Positions 44,500 through 53,701 are shown, counted from the stretch's first letter. The stretch: 64,000 nucleotides of DNA from Allobosea sp. Leaf344 (GCF_001426225.1 NZ_LMRT01000009.1:245082-309081), one strand, 5' to 3'. Numbers and translations: made by a program. Notes: generated by a model not told the origin, from the letters alone.

Positions 44500-45399
44500 A
44501 TGCTGGCCAATGACGCAGCGGCAGACCAAGCCGGTCTGATCAAGGACACGACCACCCAGGGCTTCCGCCAGGACGTGGTCAGCGAATCGATGACGCAGCC
44601 CGTGCTGGTCGATTTCTGGGCGCCATGGTGCGGCCCCTGCAAGCAGCTCACCCCGGTGATCGAGAAGGTCGTCAAGGGCGCCAAGGGCAAGGTCAAGCTC
44701 GTCAAGATGAACATCGACGAGCATCCGCAGATCCCGGGACAGCTCGGCATCCAGTCGATCCCCGCCGTCATCGCCTTCAAGCAGGGCCAGCCGATCGACG
44801 GCTTCATGGGCGCGCTGCCCGAGAGCCAGGTCAAGGCCTTCGTCGAGAAGCTGGTCGGCCCCGTCGGCCCCGGCGCCACGGAAGAGATGCTGGCCGCTGC
44901 CCAGGCCGCGGCGGAGGCCGGCGATCCGGCCTCGGCGAGCGAGGTCTTCGCGCAGGTGCTGGAGATGGAGCCGGAAAATACCGGTGCCATCGCCGGGCTG
45001 GCGCGGCTGCATCTCGATGTCGGGGATCTCGAAGGCGCCAAGGGCATCCTCGCCATGGCGCCCGAGGCCAAGGCCGGGGATCCCGGCATCGCCGCCGTGC
45101 GCGCGGCGATCGAGCTCGCCGAACAGGCGGCCGCGCTGGGCGACACCGCCGAGCTCGAAGCCCGCCTCGCCGCCGATCCCAGGGATCATCAGGCGCGTTT
45201 CGACCTGGCGCTGGCGCTGAACGCGCGGGACCGGCGCGAGGAGGCCACCGACCATCTCATCGCGATCATCAGGGCCGATCGCGGCTGGAACGAGGACGGC
45301 GCCCGCAAGCAACTGCTCCAGTTCTTCGAGGCCTGGGGCCCCATGGACGAATTCAGCATGGCCGGGCGGCGCAAGCTCTCCACCCTGCTGTTCTCCTGA
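44500..45399 (+). CDS. Thioredoxin-TPR co-chaperone (CnoX/YbbN-like)
   Basis: This 299-residue protein fuses an N-terminal thioredoxin domain (WCGPC at residues 43-47, cis-Pro in QSIPAVIAF) to a C-terminal TPR region (ATEEMLAAAQAAAEAGDPASASEVFAQVLEMEPENTGAIAGLARL). It resembles CnoX (YbbN), which guards proteins from oxidation. Unlike E. coli CnoX, this one keeps both Cys of the redox motif. The ATG at 44500 follows GGACGAGCC. A Lon-N protein gene starts 22 bp after its stop, so the two are probably co-transcribed. Confidence 0.9.
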   Translation: MLANDAAADQAGLIKDTTTQGFRQDVVSESMTQPVLVDFWAPWCGPCKQLTPVIEKVVKGAKGKVKLVKMNIDEHPQIPGQLGIQSIPAVIAFKQGQPIDGFMGALPESQVKAFVEKLVGPVGPGATEEMLAAAQAAAEAGDPASASEVFAQVLEMEPENTGAIAGLARLHLDVGDLEGAKGILAMAPEAKAGDPGIAAVRAAIELAEQAAALGDTAELEARLAADPRDHQARFDLALALNARDRREEATDHLIAIIRADRGWNEDGARKQLLQFFEAWGPMDEFSMAGRRKLSTLLFS

Positions 45400-45421
45400 T
45401 CCCGTCGAGGACCTCGCTGCC

Positions 45422-46093
45422 ATGGGCATGAACGCCGCCTACGCCGGCCCCCAGGACTGTCCGGAGGTCATCCCGGTCTTCCCGCTCGGCGGCGCCCTGC
45501 TGCTGCCGCGCGGGCAGATGCCGCTCAACATCTTCGAGCCGCGCTATCTCGCGATGATCGACGACGCGATCCGCAGCCATCGCATCGTCGGCATGATCCA
45601 GCCTGAGCCGGAGGCCGGCCGCCAGGCCACCGCGCCTGGGCTGCTGCAGGTCGGCTGCATCGGCCGGATCACGCAATTCGCCGAAACGGGGGACGATCGC
45701 ATCATCCTGACCCTGACCGGCATCAGCCGCTTCCGGATCGTCGAGGAGCTGTCGGTGACGACGCCCTATCGCCAATGCCGGGTCAGCTACGATGATTACG
45801 CGATCGATTTCATGCCGCGGGCCGGGGAGGACGAGGTCGACCGCAACGGCCTGCTCAAGGCGTTGCGTGCCTTCGCCAAGGCCAATGAGCTGAAGATCGA
45901 CTGGAAGGGCGTCAACGAGGCGCCCAACGAGGCGCTCGTCAACGCGCTGTCGATGATGTGCCCGTTCGGCCCGCGCGAGAAGCAGGCGCTGCTCGAGGCG
46001 CATGATCTGCGCACCAGGGCCGAGGTGCTGGTCGCGATCACCGAGATCGAGCTGGCGCGCGGCGGCGGCGATCCCGAGACCACCCTGCAGTGA
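45422..46093 (+). CDS. Lon N-terminal substrate-binding domain protein
   Basis: The 223-residue protein is only the LON substrate-binding domain (VIPVFPLGGALLLPRGQMPLNIFEPRYLAMIDDAIRSHRIVGMIQP), with no ATPase or protease part. Its middle GRITQFAETGDDRIILTLTGISRFRIVEEL is typical. Its role is not settled; it could bind unfolded proteins, which fits its partner, the thioredoxin-TPR gene just upstream. The MFS gene starts inside its stop codon (GTGA overlap). Confidence 0.9.
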   Translation: MGMNAAYAGPQDCPEVIPVFPLGGALLLPRGQMPLNIFEPRYLAMIDDAIRSHRIVGMIQPEPEAGRQATAPGLLQVGCIGRITQFAETGDDRIILTLTGISRFRIVEELSVTTPYRQCRVSYDDYAIDFMPRAGEDEVDRNGLLKALRAFAKANELKIDWKGVNEAPNEALVNALSMMCPFGPREKQALLEAHDLRTRAEVLVAITEIELARGGGDPETTLQ

Positions 46094-47478
46094 GCGTCGG
46101 CGCAGCGCCCGGGCCGCTCTACCCGCCGCGCCGGGCGGTGACGGCCTGGCTGTTCTTCGACTGGGCGGCGCAGCCCTTCTTCACGCTGATCACGACCTTC
46201 GTCTTCGCGCCCTTCTTCGCCTCGGCCCTGGCGGCGGACCCCGCCTCCGGCCAGGCGCTCTGGGGCTATGCCACCGGCCTCGCCGGGCTGACGATCGCGC
46301 TGCTCTCGCCCTTGCTCGGCGGCATCGCCGACCGGACCGGCCCGCGAAAACCCTGGATCGCGGTGTTCGGCGCCTTGCTCGTCATCGGGTCGGGGCTGCT
46401 CTGGTTCGCGGTGCCGGGCTCGCGCTTCGCCGTGCCCATCGCTCTGGCCGGCTTCGTCGTCGCGACCATCGGCGCCGAATTCGCCACCACCTTCAACAAC
46501 GCCATGATGCACCGGCTGGTGCCGCCGGAGCGGCTGGGCTGGCTCTCCGGCACGGGCTGGGCGATCGGCTATCTCGGCGGGCTGGTCTCGCTCGCCATCA
46601 CCCTGGCCCTGCTCGCGGCCGATCCGCAGACCGGCAGGACGCTGGCCGGGCTGACCCCGCTCTTCGGCCTCGATGCCGCCGCCCGCGAGGGCGACCGTTT
46701 CGCCGGCCCGCTGACGGCGCTGTGGTTCATCCTCTTCGTCACGCCGATGTTCCTGCTCACTCCCGACAGCCCGCGCAGCCGGATGTCGCTCGCCGAGGCC
46801 GCCCGCGGCGGCGTCGGGCGGCTGAAGGCGACCCTGCTGGAGCTGCCGCGCCTGCCCGGGCTCGGCCGCTTCCTGCTCGCCAACATGATCTACCAGGACG
46901 CGCTGGTCGCGCTCTTTGCCTTCGGCGGGATCTACGGCGCCGGCGTCTTCGGCTGGCAGACCATCGAACTCGGCGTGTTCGGCATCATGCTGACCGTCAC
47001 CGGCACGCTCGGCGCCTGGCTCGGCGGCAGGCTCGACGATCTGGTCGGCGGCAAGGCGGTGGTGCTGGGCGCGATCGCGACCCTGCTCTTCACCTGCCTC
47101 GGCATCCTGTCGCTCGGGCCGGACCGTGTCCTCTTCGTCATCCCCGCCGCGCCCGCCACCCCCGGCGACGGGCTCTTCGCCTCGCTGCCGGAGCGGGTCT
47201 ATCTCGGCCTCGGCCTGCTGATCGGCCTGGTCGCGGGACCGCTGCAGGCCTCCTCCCGCAGCCTGATGGCGCGGCTCGCCCCGCGCGATCGCATCGGCGA
47301 ATTCTTTGGCCTGTTCGCGCTGTCGGGGAAGGTGACCTCCTTCCTGGGGCCGACGCTGGTGGCGGTGGCCACCACCGTCTTCGCCAGCCAGCAGGCGGGC
47401 CTGGCCGTGCTGATCCTGTTCTTCGCCACGGGCGGGCTGCTGCTCGCGGGGGTAAAGACCGCGCCCGTCACGCGGTGA
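46090..47478 (+). CDS. MFS transporter, UMF1/Atg22 family
   Basis: The 462-residue inner-membrane protein has about 12 transmembrane segments and the UMF1 signature AWLFFDWAAQPFFTLITTFVFAPFF at the start. RTGPRKPW follows the second segment, as in this family. The substrate is unknown. The start is a GTG at 46090 overlapping the Lon-N stop, so translation is probably coupled. The operon order is thioredoxin-TPR, Lon-N, MFS. Confidence 0.88.
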   Translation: MSVGAAPGPLYPPRRAVTAWLFFDWAAQPFFTLITTFVFAPFFASALAADPASGQALWGYATGLAGLTIALLSPLLGGIADRTGPRKPWIAVFGALLVIGSGLLWFAVPGSRFAVPIALAGFVVATIGAEFATTFNNAMMHRLVPPERLGWLSGTGWAIGYLGGLVSLAITLALLAADPQTGRTLAGLTPLFGLDAAAREGDRFAGPLTALWFILFVTPMFLLTPDSPRSRMSLAEAARGGVGRLKATLLELPRLPGLGRFLLANMIYQDALVALFAFGGIYGAGVFGWQTIELGVFGIMLTVTGTLGAWLGGRLDDLVGGKAVVLGAIATLLFTCLGILSLGPDRVLFVIPAAPATPGDGLFASLPERVYLGLGLLIGLVAGPLQASSRSLMARLAPRDRIGEFFGLFALSGKVTSFLGPTLVAVATTVFASQQAGLAVLILFFATGGLLLAGVKTAPVTR

Positions 47479-47504
47479 TGGCGGGACGGGATCGCGGCGA
47501 AGCG

Positions 47505-47522
47505 CCGGGGCATCGGCCCCGG
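47505..47522. terminator. GC-rich hairpin between convergent genes
   Basis: CCGGGGC / GCCCCGG pairs over 7 bp with an ATCG loop, between the MFS stop (47478) and the homospermidine-synthase stop (47552). It lacks a clear T-run. Confidence 0.4.
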
Positions 47523-47551
47523 GATGGCGGATCAGGTCGCCCGATGCGGGC

Positions 47552-48988
47552 TCAGCGCACCAGGATGTTCCGGAACTGCCAGGGATCCTTCATGTCGAGA
47601 TCCTCGGGGAAGAAGCCCGGCAGGTCCTGCAGCGGCGTCCAGTCGGTATAGACGCCGACGACCGGTCCGAGATAGGGCGATTGCACCTCGAGGCAGCGGC
47701 GGAAATCCATCTCGTCGGCCTCGACGATGCCGGCATTCGGATTTTCCAGCGCCCAGACCATCCCCGCCAGCACGGCCGAGGTCACCTGCAGCCCGGTCGC
47801 GTTCTGATAGGGCGCGATCGCCCGGGTTTCCTCGATCGAGAGCTGCGAGCCGTACCAATAGGCGTTCTTGCCATGGCCGTAGAGCAGCACGCCGAGCTCG
47901 TCGATCCCGTCGACGATCTCGTCCTCGGTCAGGATCCGATGCTCGTCCTGCACGCGGCCGGCCTGGCCGAACATCTCGTGCAGCGAGAGCACCGCGTCAT
48001 TGGCCGGGTGATAGGCGTAATGGCAGGTCGGCCGGTAGACCGCCGCGCCATCGGCGTCGCGCACCGTGTAGTAATCGGCGATCGAGATCGATTCATTATG
48101 CGTCACCAGGAAGCCGTATTGGGCGCCGGGCGTCGGGCACCAGGAGCGCACGCGGGTATTGGCGCCCGGCTGCAGCAGGTAGATCGCAGCCTGGCAGCCG
48201 GTCTCGTGGCTGCGCGCATTCGCCGGCATCCAGCGCTCATGCGTGCCCCAGCCGAGCTCGGCCGGCTGCATTCCCTCCGAGACGAAGCCCTCGACCGACC
48301 AGGTGTTGACGAAGACGCCGGGCGGCTTGGGCGCCTTGGCGCGCTGCGTGTCGCGCTCGGCGATATGGATGCCCTTGACGCCGAGCTGCTGCATCAGCGC
48401 GCCCCATTCGGAGCGGCTCTTCGGCTCCGGCGTCTGCAGGCCGAGATCGGCGGCGATGTTGAGCAGGCCCTGCTTCACGAACCAGGACACCATGCCGGGA
48501 TTGGCGCCGCAGCAGGAGACCGCCGTCGTCGTGCCGGCCGGGCGGGCGCGCTTGGCGGCCAGGGTCTGCTCGCGCAGCGCGTAATTGGAGCGGTCGCCCG
48601 GGCCCTTGCTCTGGTCGAAATAGAACCCGACCCAGGGCTCGTTCACCGTGTCGATATAGAGCGCGCCGAGATCCGAGCAGAGCTGCATGATGTCGAGCGA
48701 GCCGGTATCGACCGAGAGATTGACGCAAAAGCCCTGCCCGCCGCCCTCGGTGAGCAGCGGCGTGAGCAGCTCCTTGTAGTTCTCGCGGGTCACCGCCTGC
48801 TGGATGAAGCGGATGCCGCGCTCGTCGAGTAGCGCCCGGTCGGCATCATCGGGATCGATCACCACAAAACGCGAGCGGTCGAAGGCGAAATGCCGCTCGA
48901 TCAGCGGCAGCGTGCCGCGACCGATCGAGCCGAAGCCGATCATCACGATCGGGCCGGAGATCGTGCCGTGTACGGGCCAGGTGGTCAT
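47552..48988 (-). CDS. hss: Homospermidine synthase
   Basis: The NAD-dependent enzyme makes sym-homospermidine from putrescine, a major rhizobial polyamine. The 478-residue protein has an N-terminal dinucleotide fold (IVMIGFGSIGRGTLPLIERH). The family-typical FCVNLSVDTGSLDIMQLCSDLGALYIDTVNEPW and TTTAVSCCGANPGMVSWFVKQGLL blocks follow. The ATG at 48988 (MTTWPVHG) is chosen over an ATG at 49069. Ornithine decarboxylase, which makes its putrescine, is encoded 0.9 kb upstream on the same strand. Confidence 0.95.
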   Translation of the reverse strand: MTTWPVHGTISGPIVMIGFGSIGRGTLPLIERHFAFDRSRFVVIDPDDADRALLDERGIRFIQQAVTRENYKELLTPLLTEGGGQGFCVNLSVDTGSLDIMQLCSDLGALYIDTVNEPWVGFYFDQSKGPGDRSNYALREQTLAAKRARPAGTTTAVSCCGANPGMVSWFVKQGLLNIAADLGLQTPEPKSRSEWGALMQQLGVKGIHIAERDTQRAKAPKPPGVFVNTWSVEGFVSEGMQPAELGWGTHERWMPANARSHETGCQAAIYLLQPGANTRVRSWCPTPGAQYGFLVTHNESISIADYYTVRDADGAAVYRPTCHYAYHPANDAVLSLHEMFGQAGRVQDEHRILTEDEIVDGIDELGVLLYGHGKNAYWYGSQLSIEETRAIAPYQNATGLQVTSAVLAGMVWALENPNAGIVEADEMDFRRCLEVQSPYLGPVVGVYTDWTPLQDLPGFFPEDLDMKDPWQFRNILVR

Positions 48989-49250
48989 TGCGAGGCATCC
49001 CTTCATCGGTGAGACGGGCGGCAGGCGCCGCCCATGGCGTGGTCTGATGGCCGCGGCCTCTTGCGGCAAGGCGCTAGCCGGGTCGTCTATTGGCCGGGCT
49101 TTCCGGCGTCAATCCGGGGCGGATCGCCGAAAACCCGCCGGCACCCGCTTTCCCGCCCGCTGCCGCGCCGCGCGGCGGCGAGACGCGGCGAAGCCCGGCC
49201 CGTGCATGCACAGGCCGGGATGAAAAGGCGGCGTGGGTGACGGGTCCGTG
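48989..49250. other. Intergenic region upstream of hss
   Basis: This 262-bp region holds the hss promoter and the tail of the acetyltransferase transcript. I see no gene with a ribosome-binding site and no strong hairpin. Confidence 0.4.
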
Positions 49251-49781
49251 TCAGGCCGCGATCGGCAGCGCCGTGGCGGGCTCCTCGGCCAGCGCGCCGG
49301 CGGGGCTTAGCGTGCCGCGCGCGCCGGCGAGCGCGCCTTCGCGCAGCTCGATCGCCAGGAAACGCTCGCGCTCGACCGGGCCGGGCATCGACAATCCCTT
49401 GGTCAACGCGCCGGAGAAGCCGAAGCGGCCGTAATAGGGCGCGTCGCCGACGAGCAGCACCGCGCCATGCCCGCGGCAGGCCGCGCGCCACAGCCCCTCG
49501 CGCATCATCGCCTTGCCGAGCCCCTCGCCCTGCAGCTCCGGCGCGACCGCGAGCGGCCCGAGCAGCAGCGCCGGGCGGCCATCGGCCTCGACATGCCAGA
49601 GCCGGACGGTCGCGACGATCTCGCCGTCGCGCTCGGCGGTCAGGGCCAGGCCCTCCGCCGGCAGACGGCCCTCGCGCAGCCGCTCGCTCGACTTCGCCGT
49701 GCGGCGCTCGCCCAGGCAGCGATCGAGCAGCGCCTCGCGCGCCGGCACGTCGGAGAGGATTTCATCGCGGATCAGAATCAT
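49251..49781 (-). CDS. GNAT-family N-acetyltransferase
   Basis: The 176-residue protein has a GNAT fold with the acetyl-CoA-binding block LLLGPLAVAPELQGEGLGKAMMREGLWRA (Q-x2-G-x-G form). The LVGDAPYYGRFGFSGALTKGL motif places it with the YhbS-like branch. The substrate is unknown. Its place between hss and odc suggests polyamines, though YhbS-like genes also occur alone. Confidence 0.85.
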   Translation of the reverse strand: MILIRDEILSDVPAREALLDRCLGERRTAKSSERLREGRLPAEGLALTAERDGEIVATVRLWHVEADGRPALLLGPLAVAPELQGEGLGKAMMREGLWRAACRGHGAVLLVGDAPYYGRFGFSGALTKGLSMPGPVERERFLAIELREGALAGARGTLSPAGALAEEPATALPIAA

Positions 49782-49869
49782 GACGCACCTCCGGCCGGAG
49801 CGCCTGCAGCACGCAGACCTTCCCGGCGCCGCGCCCGAAGCGCGGCCACAAAACAGGCTGTGGGGGGAA

Positions 49870-49891
49870 GGGCGCGGCGGGAGCCGCGCCC
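49870..49891 (-). terminator. Terminator of odc
   Basis: GGGCGCGGC / GCCGCGCCC pairs perfectly over 9 bp with a GGGA loop, 9 bp after the odc stop codon. On the odc transcript it is followed by UUCCCC, so the tail is only weakly U-rich. Confidence 0.6.
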
Positions 49892-49899
49892 GAACGACG

Positions 49900-51045
49900 T
49901 CAGATGACGTATTGCTTCAGCGGCGGGAAGCCGTTGAAGGCGACGGCCGAATAGGTCGTCGTATAGGCACCCGTGCCCTCGATCAGCACGCGGTCGCCGA
50001 TCTCCAGGCTGAACGGCAGCATGTACGGGGTCTTCTCGTACATGACGTCGACCGAATCGCAGGTCGGGCCGGCCAGCACGCAGGGCACCGTCGCATCGCC
50101 GTCACGGGCGGTGCGGATCGGATAGCGAATCGCCTCGTCCATGGTCTCGGCGAGACCGTTGAACTTGCCGATGTCGAGATAGACCCAGCGCACCTGGTCG
50201 TCCTCGGCCTTCTTCGAGATCAGCACGACCTCGGCCTCGATCAGACCCGCCTCGCCGACCATGCCGCGGCCCGGCTCGATGATGGTCTCCGGGAGCTGGT
50301 TGCCGAAATGCTTCGACAGCGCCTGGAAGATCGCATCGCCATAGGCCGGAACGCCCGGGATCGGACGCAGATAGCGGGCCGGGAAGCCGCCGCCGAGATT
50401 GACCATCGACAGCGACAGCCCGCGCGTGGCGCACTCCTTGAACACCGCCGAGGCCGAGGCCAGAGCGGAATCCCAGGCGTTCACATTGGCCTGCTGCGAG
50501 CCGACATGAAACGAGATGCCATAGGCCTGCAGCCCGAGGCGATGGCCGTGCTCGAGCACGTCCGCGGCCATTTCGGGCACGCAGCCGAACTTGCGCGAGA
50601 GCGGCCAATCGGCGCCGGCACCGTCGCAGAGGATGCGGCAGAAGATGCGCGCATCCTTGACGGCGGTCTTCTCGGCCGAACGGGCGACCTTCTCGACCTC
50701 GGCCGTGCAGTCGACGGCGAACAGGCGCACGCCGAGCTCCATGGCGCGGGCGACGTCCCGCTCCTTCTTGATGGTGTTGCCGAAGGAGATCCGGTCGGCC
50801 GTGGCGCCGGCCGCGAGAGCGAGCTCGATCTCGACGACCGAGGCGCAATCGAAGCAGGAGCCGAGCTTGGCCAGCAGGCCCAGCACTTCCGGGGCCGGAT
50901 TCGCCTTCACGGCGTAGAAGACGCGCGTGTCGGGAAGGGCCCGCGAAAAGGCATGATAGTTCTCGCGCACGACATCGAGATCGATGACGACGCAGGGTCC
51001 GTCTTCACGGCGGGTGCGAAGAAACTCACGGATGCGCTCGGTCAT
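49900..51045 (-). CDS. odc: Ornithine (lysine/ornithine) decarboxylase, alanine-racemase fold
   Basis: The enzyme makes putrescine from ornithine and is PLP-dependent with a fold-type III barrel. The 381-residue protein has the PLP Lys at 48 (FYAVKANP) and the Gly-rich phosphate loop (VNLGGGFP). EPGRGMVGEAG is also typical, and the active-site Cys lies in GPTCDSVDV. Many alphaproteobacterial members also accept lysine. The ATG at 51045 gives the normal family start. A long leader of over 400 nt precedes it and resembles the speF RNA element, so regulation at the RNA level is likely. Confidence 0.93.
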   Translation of the reverse strand: MTERIREFLRTRREDGPCVVIDLDVVRENYHAFSRALPDTRVFYAVKANPAPEVLGLLAKLGSCFDCASVVEIELALAAGATADRISFGNTIKKERDVARAMELGVRLFAVDCTAEVEKVARSAEKTAVKDARIFCRILCDGAGADWPLSRKFGCVPEMAADVLEHGHRLGLQAYGISFHVGSQQANVNAWDSALASASAVFKECATRGLSLSMVNLGGGFPARYLRPIPGVPAYGDAIFQALSKHFGNQLPETIIEPGRGMVGEAGLIEAEVVLISKKAEDDQVRWVYLDIGKFNGLAETMDEAIRYPIRTARDGDATVPCVLAGPTCDSVDVMYEKTPYMLPFSLEIGDRVLIEGTGAYTTTYSAVAFNGFPPLKQYVI

Positions 51046-51480
51046 GAGACGCGTCTCCCTTCGGCGCAAGCGGCGCCGATGCGAAGTGAAGCCGGGTGAT
51101 GCGTCAACGAATCGAGGCGCGATGGAGACGCCTTGAGTCGCCGAACAGATCGTCCGGACCCTGGAACCGTCGCTTGGGAAGACCCCGCACGCCCGGCAAT
51201 GAAGGACAAGCCTCTTCGGTGCTGGTCTTTGGAGGACCAGCGAGACCAAAAAAAGCCCGTTCCGTCGTTGCTTTAAGCTGCGTCCCCCGTGGAGATTCGG
51301 GGTTCGCCGGTTTCGCCTCCGGCTGCCAGTCGCTGTTCGGTGACAGTTCCCTCGGGAGGAACCGGGAGCGCGATTTGAGGGGATATCCATCCCCCTCCAT
51401 CCGTCTCCAACACCTGGCGGCTGTCCGGCCTCTTGTCCGGATGCCCACCGACTGACACGCGGCCACAGGCACGTGCGAAT
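51046..51480 (-). ncRNA. Structured 5' leader of odc, speF-like RNA element (putative)
   Basis: Over 430 bp without a convincing gene lie upstream of odc. The transcript would fold into hairpins: GCTGGTC / GACCAGC (51221-51241, 7-nt loop CTCCAAA on the RNA) next to a GGGCUUUUUUU stretch, and CCCC / GGGG near 51285-51302. The speF motif described upstream of alphaproteobacterial ornithine-decarboxylase genes is a long structured leader of this kind. I match it by position and general form, not by a covariance model. Ends are approximate. Confidence 0.5.
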
Positions 51481-51728
51481 TGGGTGAACGCGATATACGG
51501 ATGATGGGCCCGGGGTACAAGTGGTATTTTGGCACTGCGCCTAAAAATTGGCCCCGCGACATCCGGCCTCGCCCGGCAGAGCCCGGCCGAACGGCCCGAA
51601 ATCGCCGGATCCGGGCCGCCTCGCCGGCCACACCCTAGACCGGCCGGCATTCCTCGCCTAAGCCACGCGAATGGCCACAGGCCGCCAGGCCGCCAGGCCG
51701 CGCCGCGACGAGACCACGGAATTTCGCC
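51481..51728. other. Divergent promoter region between odc leader and opgG/D
   Basis: Holds the probable promoters of the odc leader and of the opgG/D gene. I see short frames and a GCCAGGCCGCCAGGCCG tandem-like stretch near 51680-51700, but no gene. Confidence 0.4.
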
Positions 51729-53312
51729 ATGACCACCACCGACCGCCGCACCGTCCTGGCCGGGCTGTCCGCCGCTTTCGCCCTGTCCGCGGCCCCCGCC
51801 GCGCTGCTCGCCCAGCAGCCGGCGCAGGAACAGCCCCCCGCCCTGCCCCAGCCGAGCTTCCGCTTCGAGGACGTGCTGCGCCGTGCCCGCGAGATCGCCG
51901 CCGTGCCCTATGAGCCCGGCCCGAGCCTGCCCGAGCCGCTGTCCAGGCTCGATTTCGATGCCTGGCGCGACATCCGCTTCCGGCCCGACCGGTCGCTGCT
52001 CGGCCAGAACGGCTCGCCCTTCCGGATGCAGATGTTCCATCCGGGCTTCCTCTTCACCCGGCCGGTGGTGGTGAACATCATCCGCGACGGCGTCCCCACC
52101 CCGGTGCCCTATGCCGCCAACCTGTTCGATTACGGCCGGGTCAAATTCGACAAGCCGCTGCCGGTCAATCTGGGCTTCGCCGGTTTCCGCCTGCATTACC
52201 CGCTGAACGACCCGCGCATCTTCGACGAGCTGATCTCCTTCATCGGCGCGAGCTATTTTCGCGTGCTCGGCCGCGAGCAGCGCTACGGCCTGTCGGCGCG
52301 CGGCCTGGCGATCGGCGCCGGCATCCCCGGCGGCGAGGAATTCCCGGTTTTCCGCGAATTCTGGGTCGAGGCGCCGCAGCCCAATGCCGAACGCGTCACC
52401 GTCTACGCCCTGCTCGATTCGCCCTCGGTGACCGGGGCCTATCGCTTCAACATCTATCCCGATCTCGACAGCGTGCTCGACATCCACGTCACGCTGTTCC
52501 CGCGCAGGACGATCGACCGGCTCGGCCTGGCGCCGCTGACCTCGATGTTCTTCACCGGCGAGAACGACCGCCGCTTCCATGACGATTTCCGCACCGAGCT
52601 GCATGATTCCGATGGGCTGATGATCCATTCCGGCACGGGCGAATGGATCTGGCGGCCGCTGCGCAATCCCCGCCAGCAGGCCGTGTCGTCCTTCGTCGAG
52701 CGCAATGTCCGCGGCTTCGGGCTGATGCAGCGCGACCGGGTCTTCGAGCATTACCAGGACCTCGACCTCTCCTATGAGCTGCGCCCCTCCTATTGGATCG
52801 AGCCGCTGGGCGATTGGGGCGAGGGCTTCGTCGAGCTGATCGAGATCCCCACCACCGACGAGACCAACGACAACATCGTCGCGCTCTGGGCGCCGAAGAC
52901 CCCGCTCGAGCCCGGGCGGGAATTCACCTTCGCCTACAAGCTCACGGCGATGCTCGATTCGAGCGATCTGCATCCCGGCGGGCGGATCATCAACACCTAT
53001 CAGGCCAAGCCGAAGGCGCTCGGCTCCGGCGAGCCGGTGACCGCGGGCGCCCGGCGCTTCATCGTCGATTTCGCCGGCGGCGACCTGAACTACCATCTGC
53101 GCCAGCCGGAGAAGGTGACGATCGTCCCCTCCATCGCCTATGGCCGGATCGACCGCGCCTTCCTGGTGCCCAATCCGAAGACCCAGGGCTTCCGCGCCTT
53201 CATCGACATCCTGGTCGAGCCCGGGCAGGTGGCGGAGATGCGGGCCTTCCTCAAGAGCGGCGACAAGACCCTGACCGAGACCTGGAGCTATCCCTGGCGC
53301 TCGGACGCCTGA
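51729..53312 (+). CDS. Periplasmic glucan biosynthesis protein OpgG/OpgD
   Basis: The 527-residue protein belongs to the MdoG/OpgG-OpgD family, which shapes osmoregulated periplasmic glucans. The N-terminus TTDRRTVLAGLSAAFALSAAPAALLAQ has a twin-Arg-like pair before the hydrophobic stretch, so Tat export as for OpgD is likely. Family blocks are FDAWRDIRFRPDRSLLG, FHPGFLFTRPVVVNII, LHYPLNDPRIFDELISFIGASYFRVLG and GEWIWRPLRNP. No opgH glucosyltransferase gene is adjacent, so its partner must lie elsewhere. The ATG at 51729 follows CACGG. Confidence 0.9.
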   Translation: MTTTDRRTVLAGLSAAFALSAAPAALLAQQPAQEQPPALPQPSFRFEDVLRRAREIAAVPYEPGPSLPEPLSRLDFDAWRDIRFRPDRSLLGQNGSPFRMQMFHPGFLFTRPVVVNIIRDGVPTPVPYAANLFDYGRVKFDKPLPVNLGFAGFRLHYPLNDPRIFDELISFIGASYFRVLGREQRYGLSARGLAIGAGIPGGEEFPVFREFWVEAPQPNAERVTVYALLDSPSVTGAYRFNIYPDLDSVLDIHVTLFPRRTIDRLGLAPLTSMFFTGENDRRFHDDFRTELHDSDGLMIHSGTGEWIWRPLRNPRQQAVSSFVERNVRGFGLMQRDRVFEHYQDLDLSYELRPSYWIEPLGDWGEGFVELIEIPTTDETNDNIVALWAPKTPLEPGREFTFAYKLTAMLDSSDLHPGGRIINTYQAKPKALGSGEPVTAGARRFIVDFAGGDLNYHLRQPEKVTIVPSIAYGRIDRAFLVPNPKTQGFRAFIDILVEPGQVAEMRAFLKSGDKTLTETWSYPWRSDA

Positions 53313-53317
53313 ACGCC

Positions 53318-53701
53318 TCAGGGCGCGGCGGCGATCGCCTCGATCTCGACCTTGAAGGCCGGCAGGGTGAAGCCAGACACGATCATCAGCGTGGACGCCG
53401 GCGGCGGCGTCCCGACATGCGCGTCGCGGGATTCCATATAGCCCTTCATATGCGCCCGGTCGGTGACATAGGCGTTGATCCGCACGATATCCGTCAGGCT
53501 CATCCCCGCCGCGCCCAGGATCGCCCCGATATTGGCGAAGCAGAGATCGGCCTGGGCCCGGACATCCTCCGGGATCGTGCCATCGGCGGCGATGCCGAGC
53601 TGCCCGGAGCAGAACACCAGCCGGCGGCCCGGCGGCAGCTCGATGCCATGGCTGTAGCGGGCGAAGGGCGGGGCGATCGTCGCAGGCGACAGAGGCTTCA
53701 T
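53318..53701 (-). CDS. RidA-family protein
   Basis: A 127-residue RidA/YjgF protein. Members hydrolyse reactive enamines and imines, although many have other roles. The N-terminal ATIAPPFARYSHGIELPPGRRLVFCSGQLGIAADGTIPEDVRAQADLCFANIGAIL is typical. The conserved Arg of canonical RidA (near residue 105) falls here in MKGYMESRDAHVGTPPPASTLMIVSGF. The start is the ATG at 53701. It converges on opgG/D, 5 bp apart. Confidence 0.85.
   Translation of the reverse strand: MKPLSPATIAPPFARYSHGIELPPGRRLVFCSGQLGIAADGTIPEDVRAQADLCFANIGAILGAAGMSLTDIVRINAYVTDRAHMKGYMESRDAHVGTPPPASTLMIVSGFTLPAFKVEIEAIAAAP

Noticed and set aside
51096..51455. 119-codon gene on the plus strand in the odc leader
   Set aside because: It has no ribosome-binding site or recognisable domain and is antisense to a leader with clear hairpins. 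An RNA element explains the region better.
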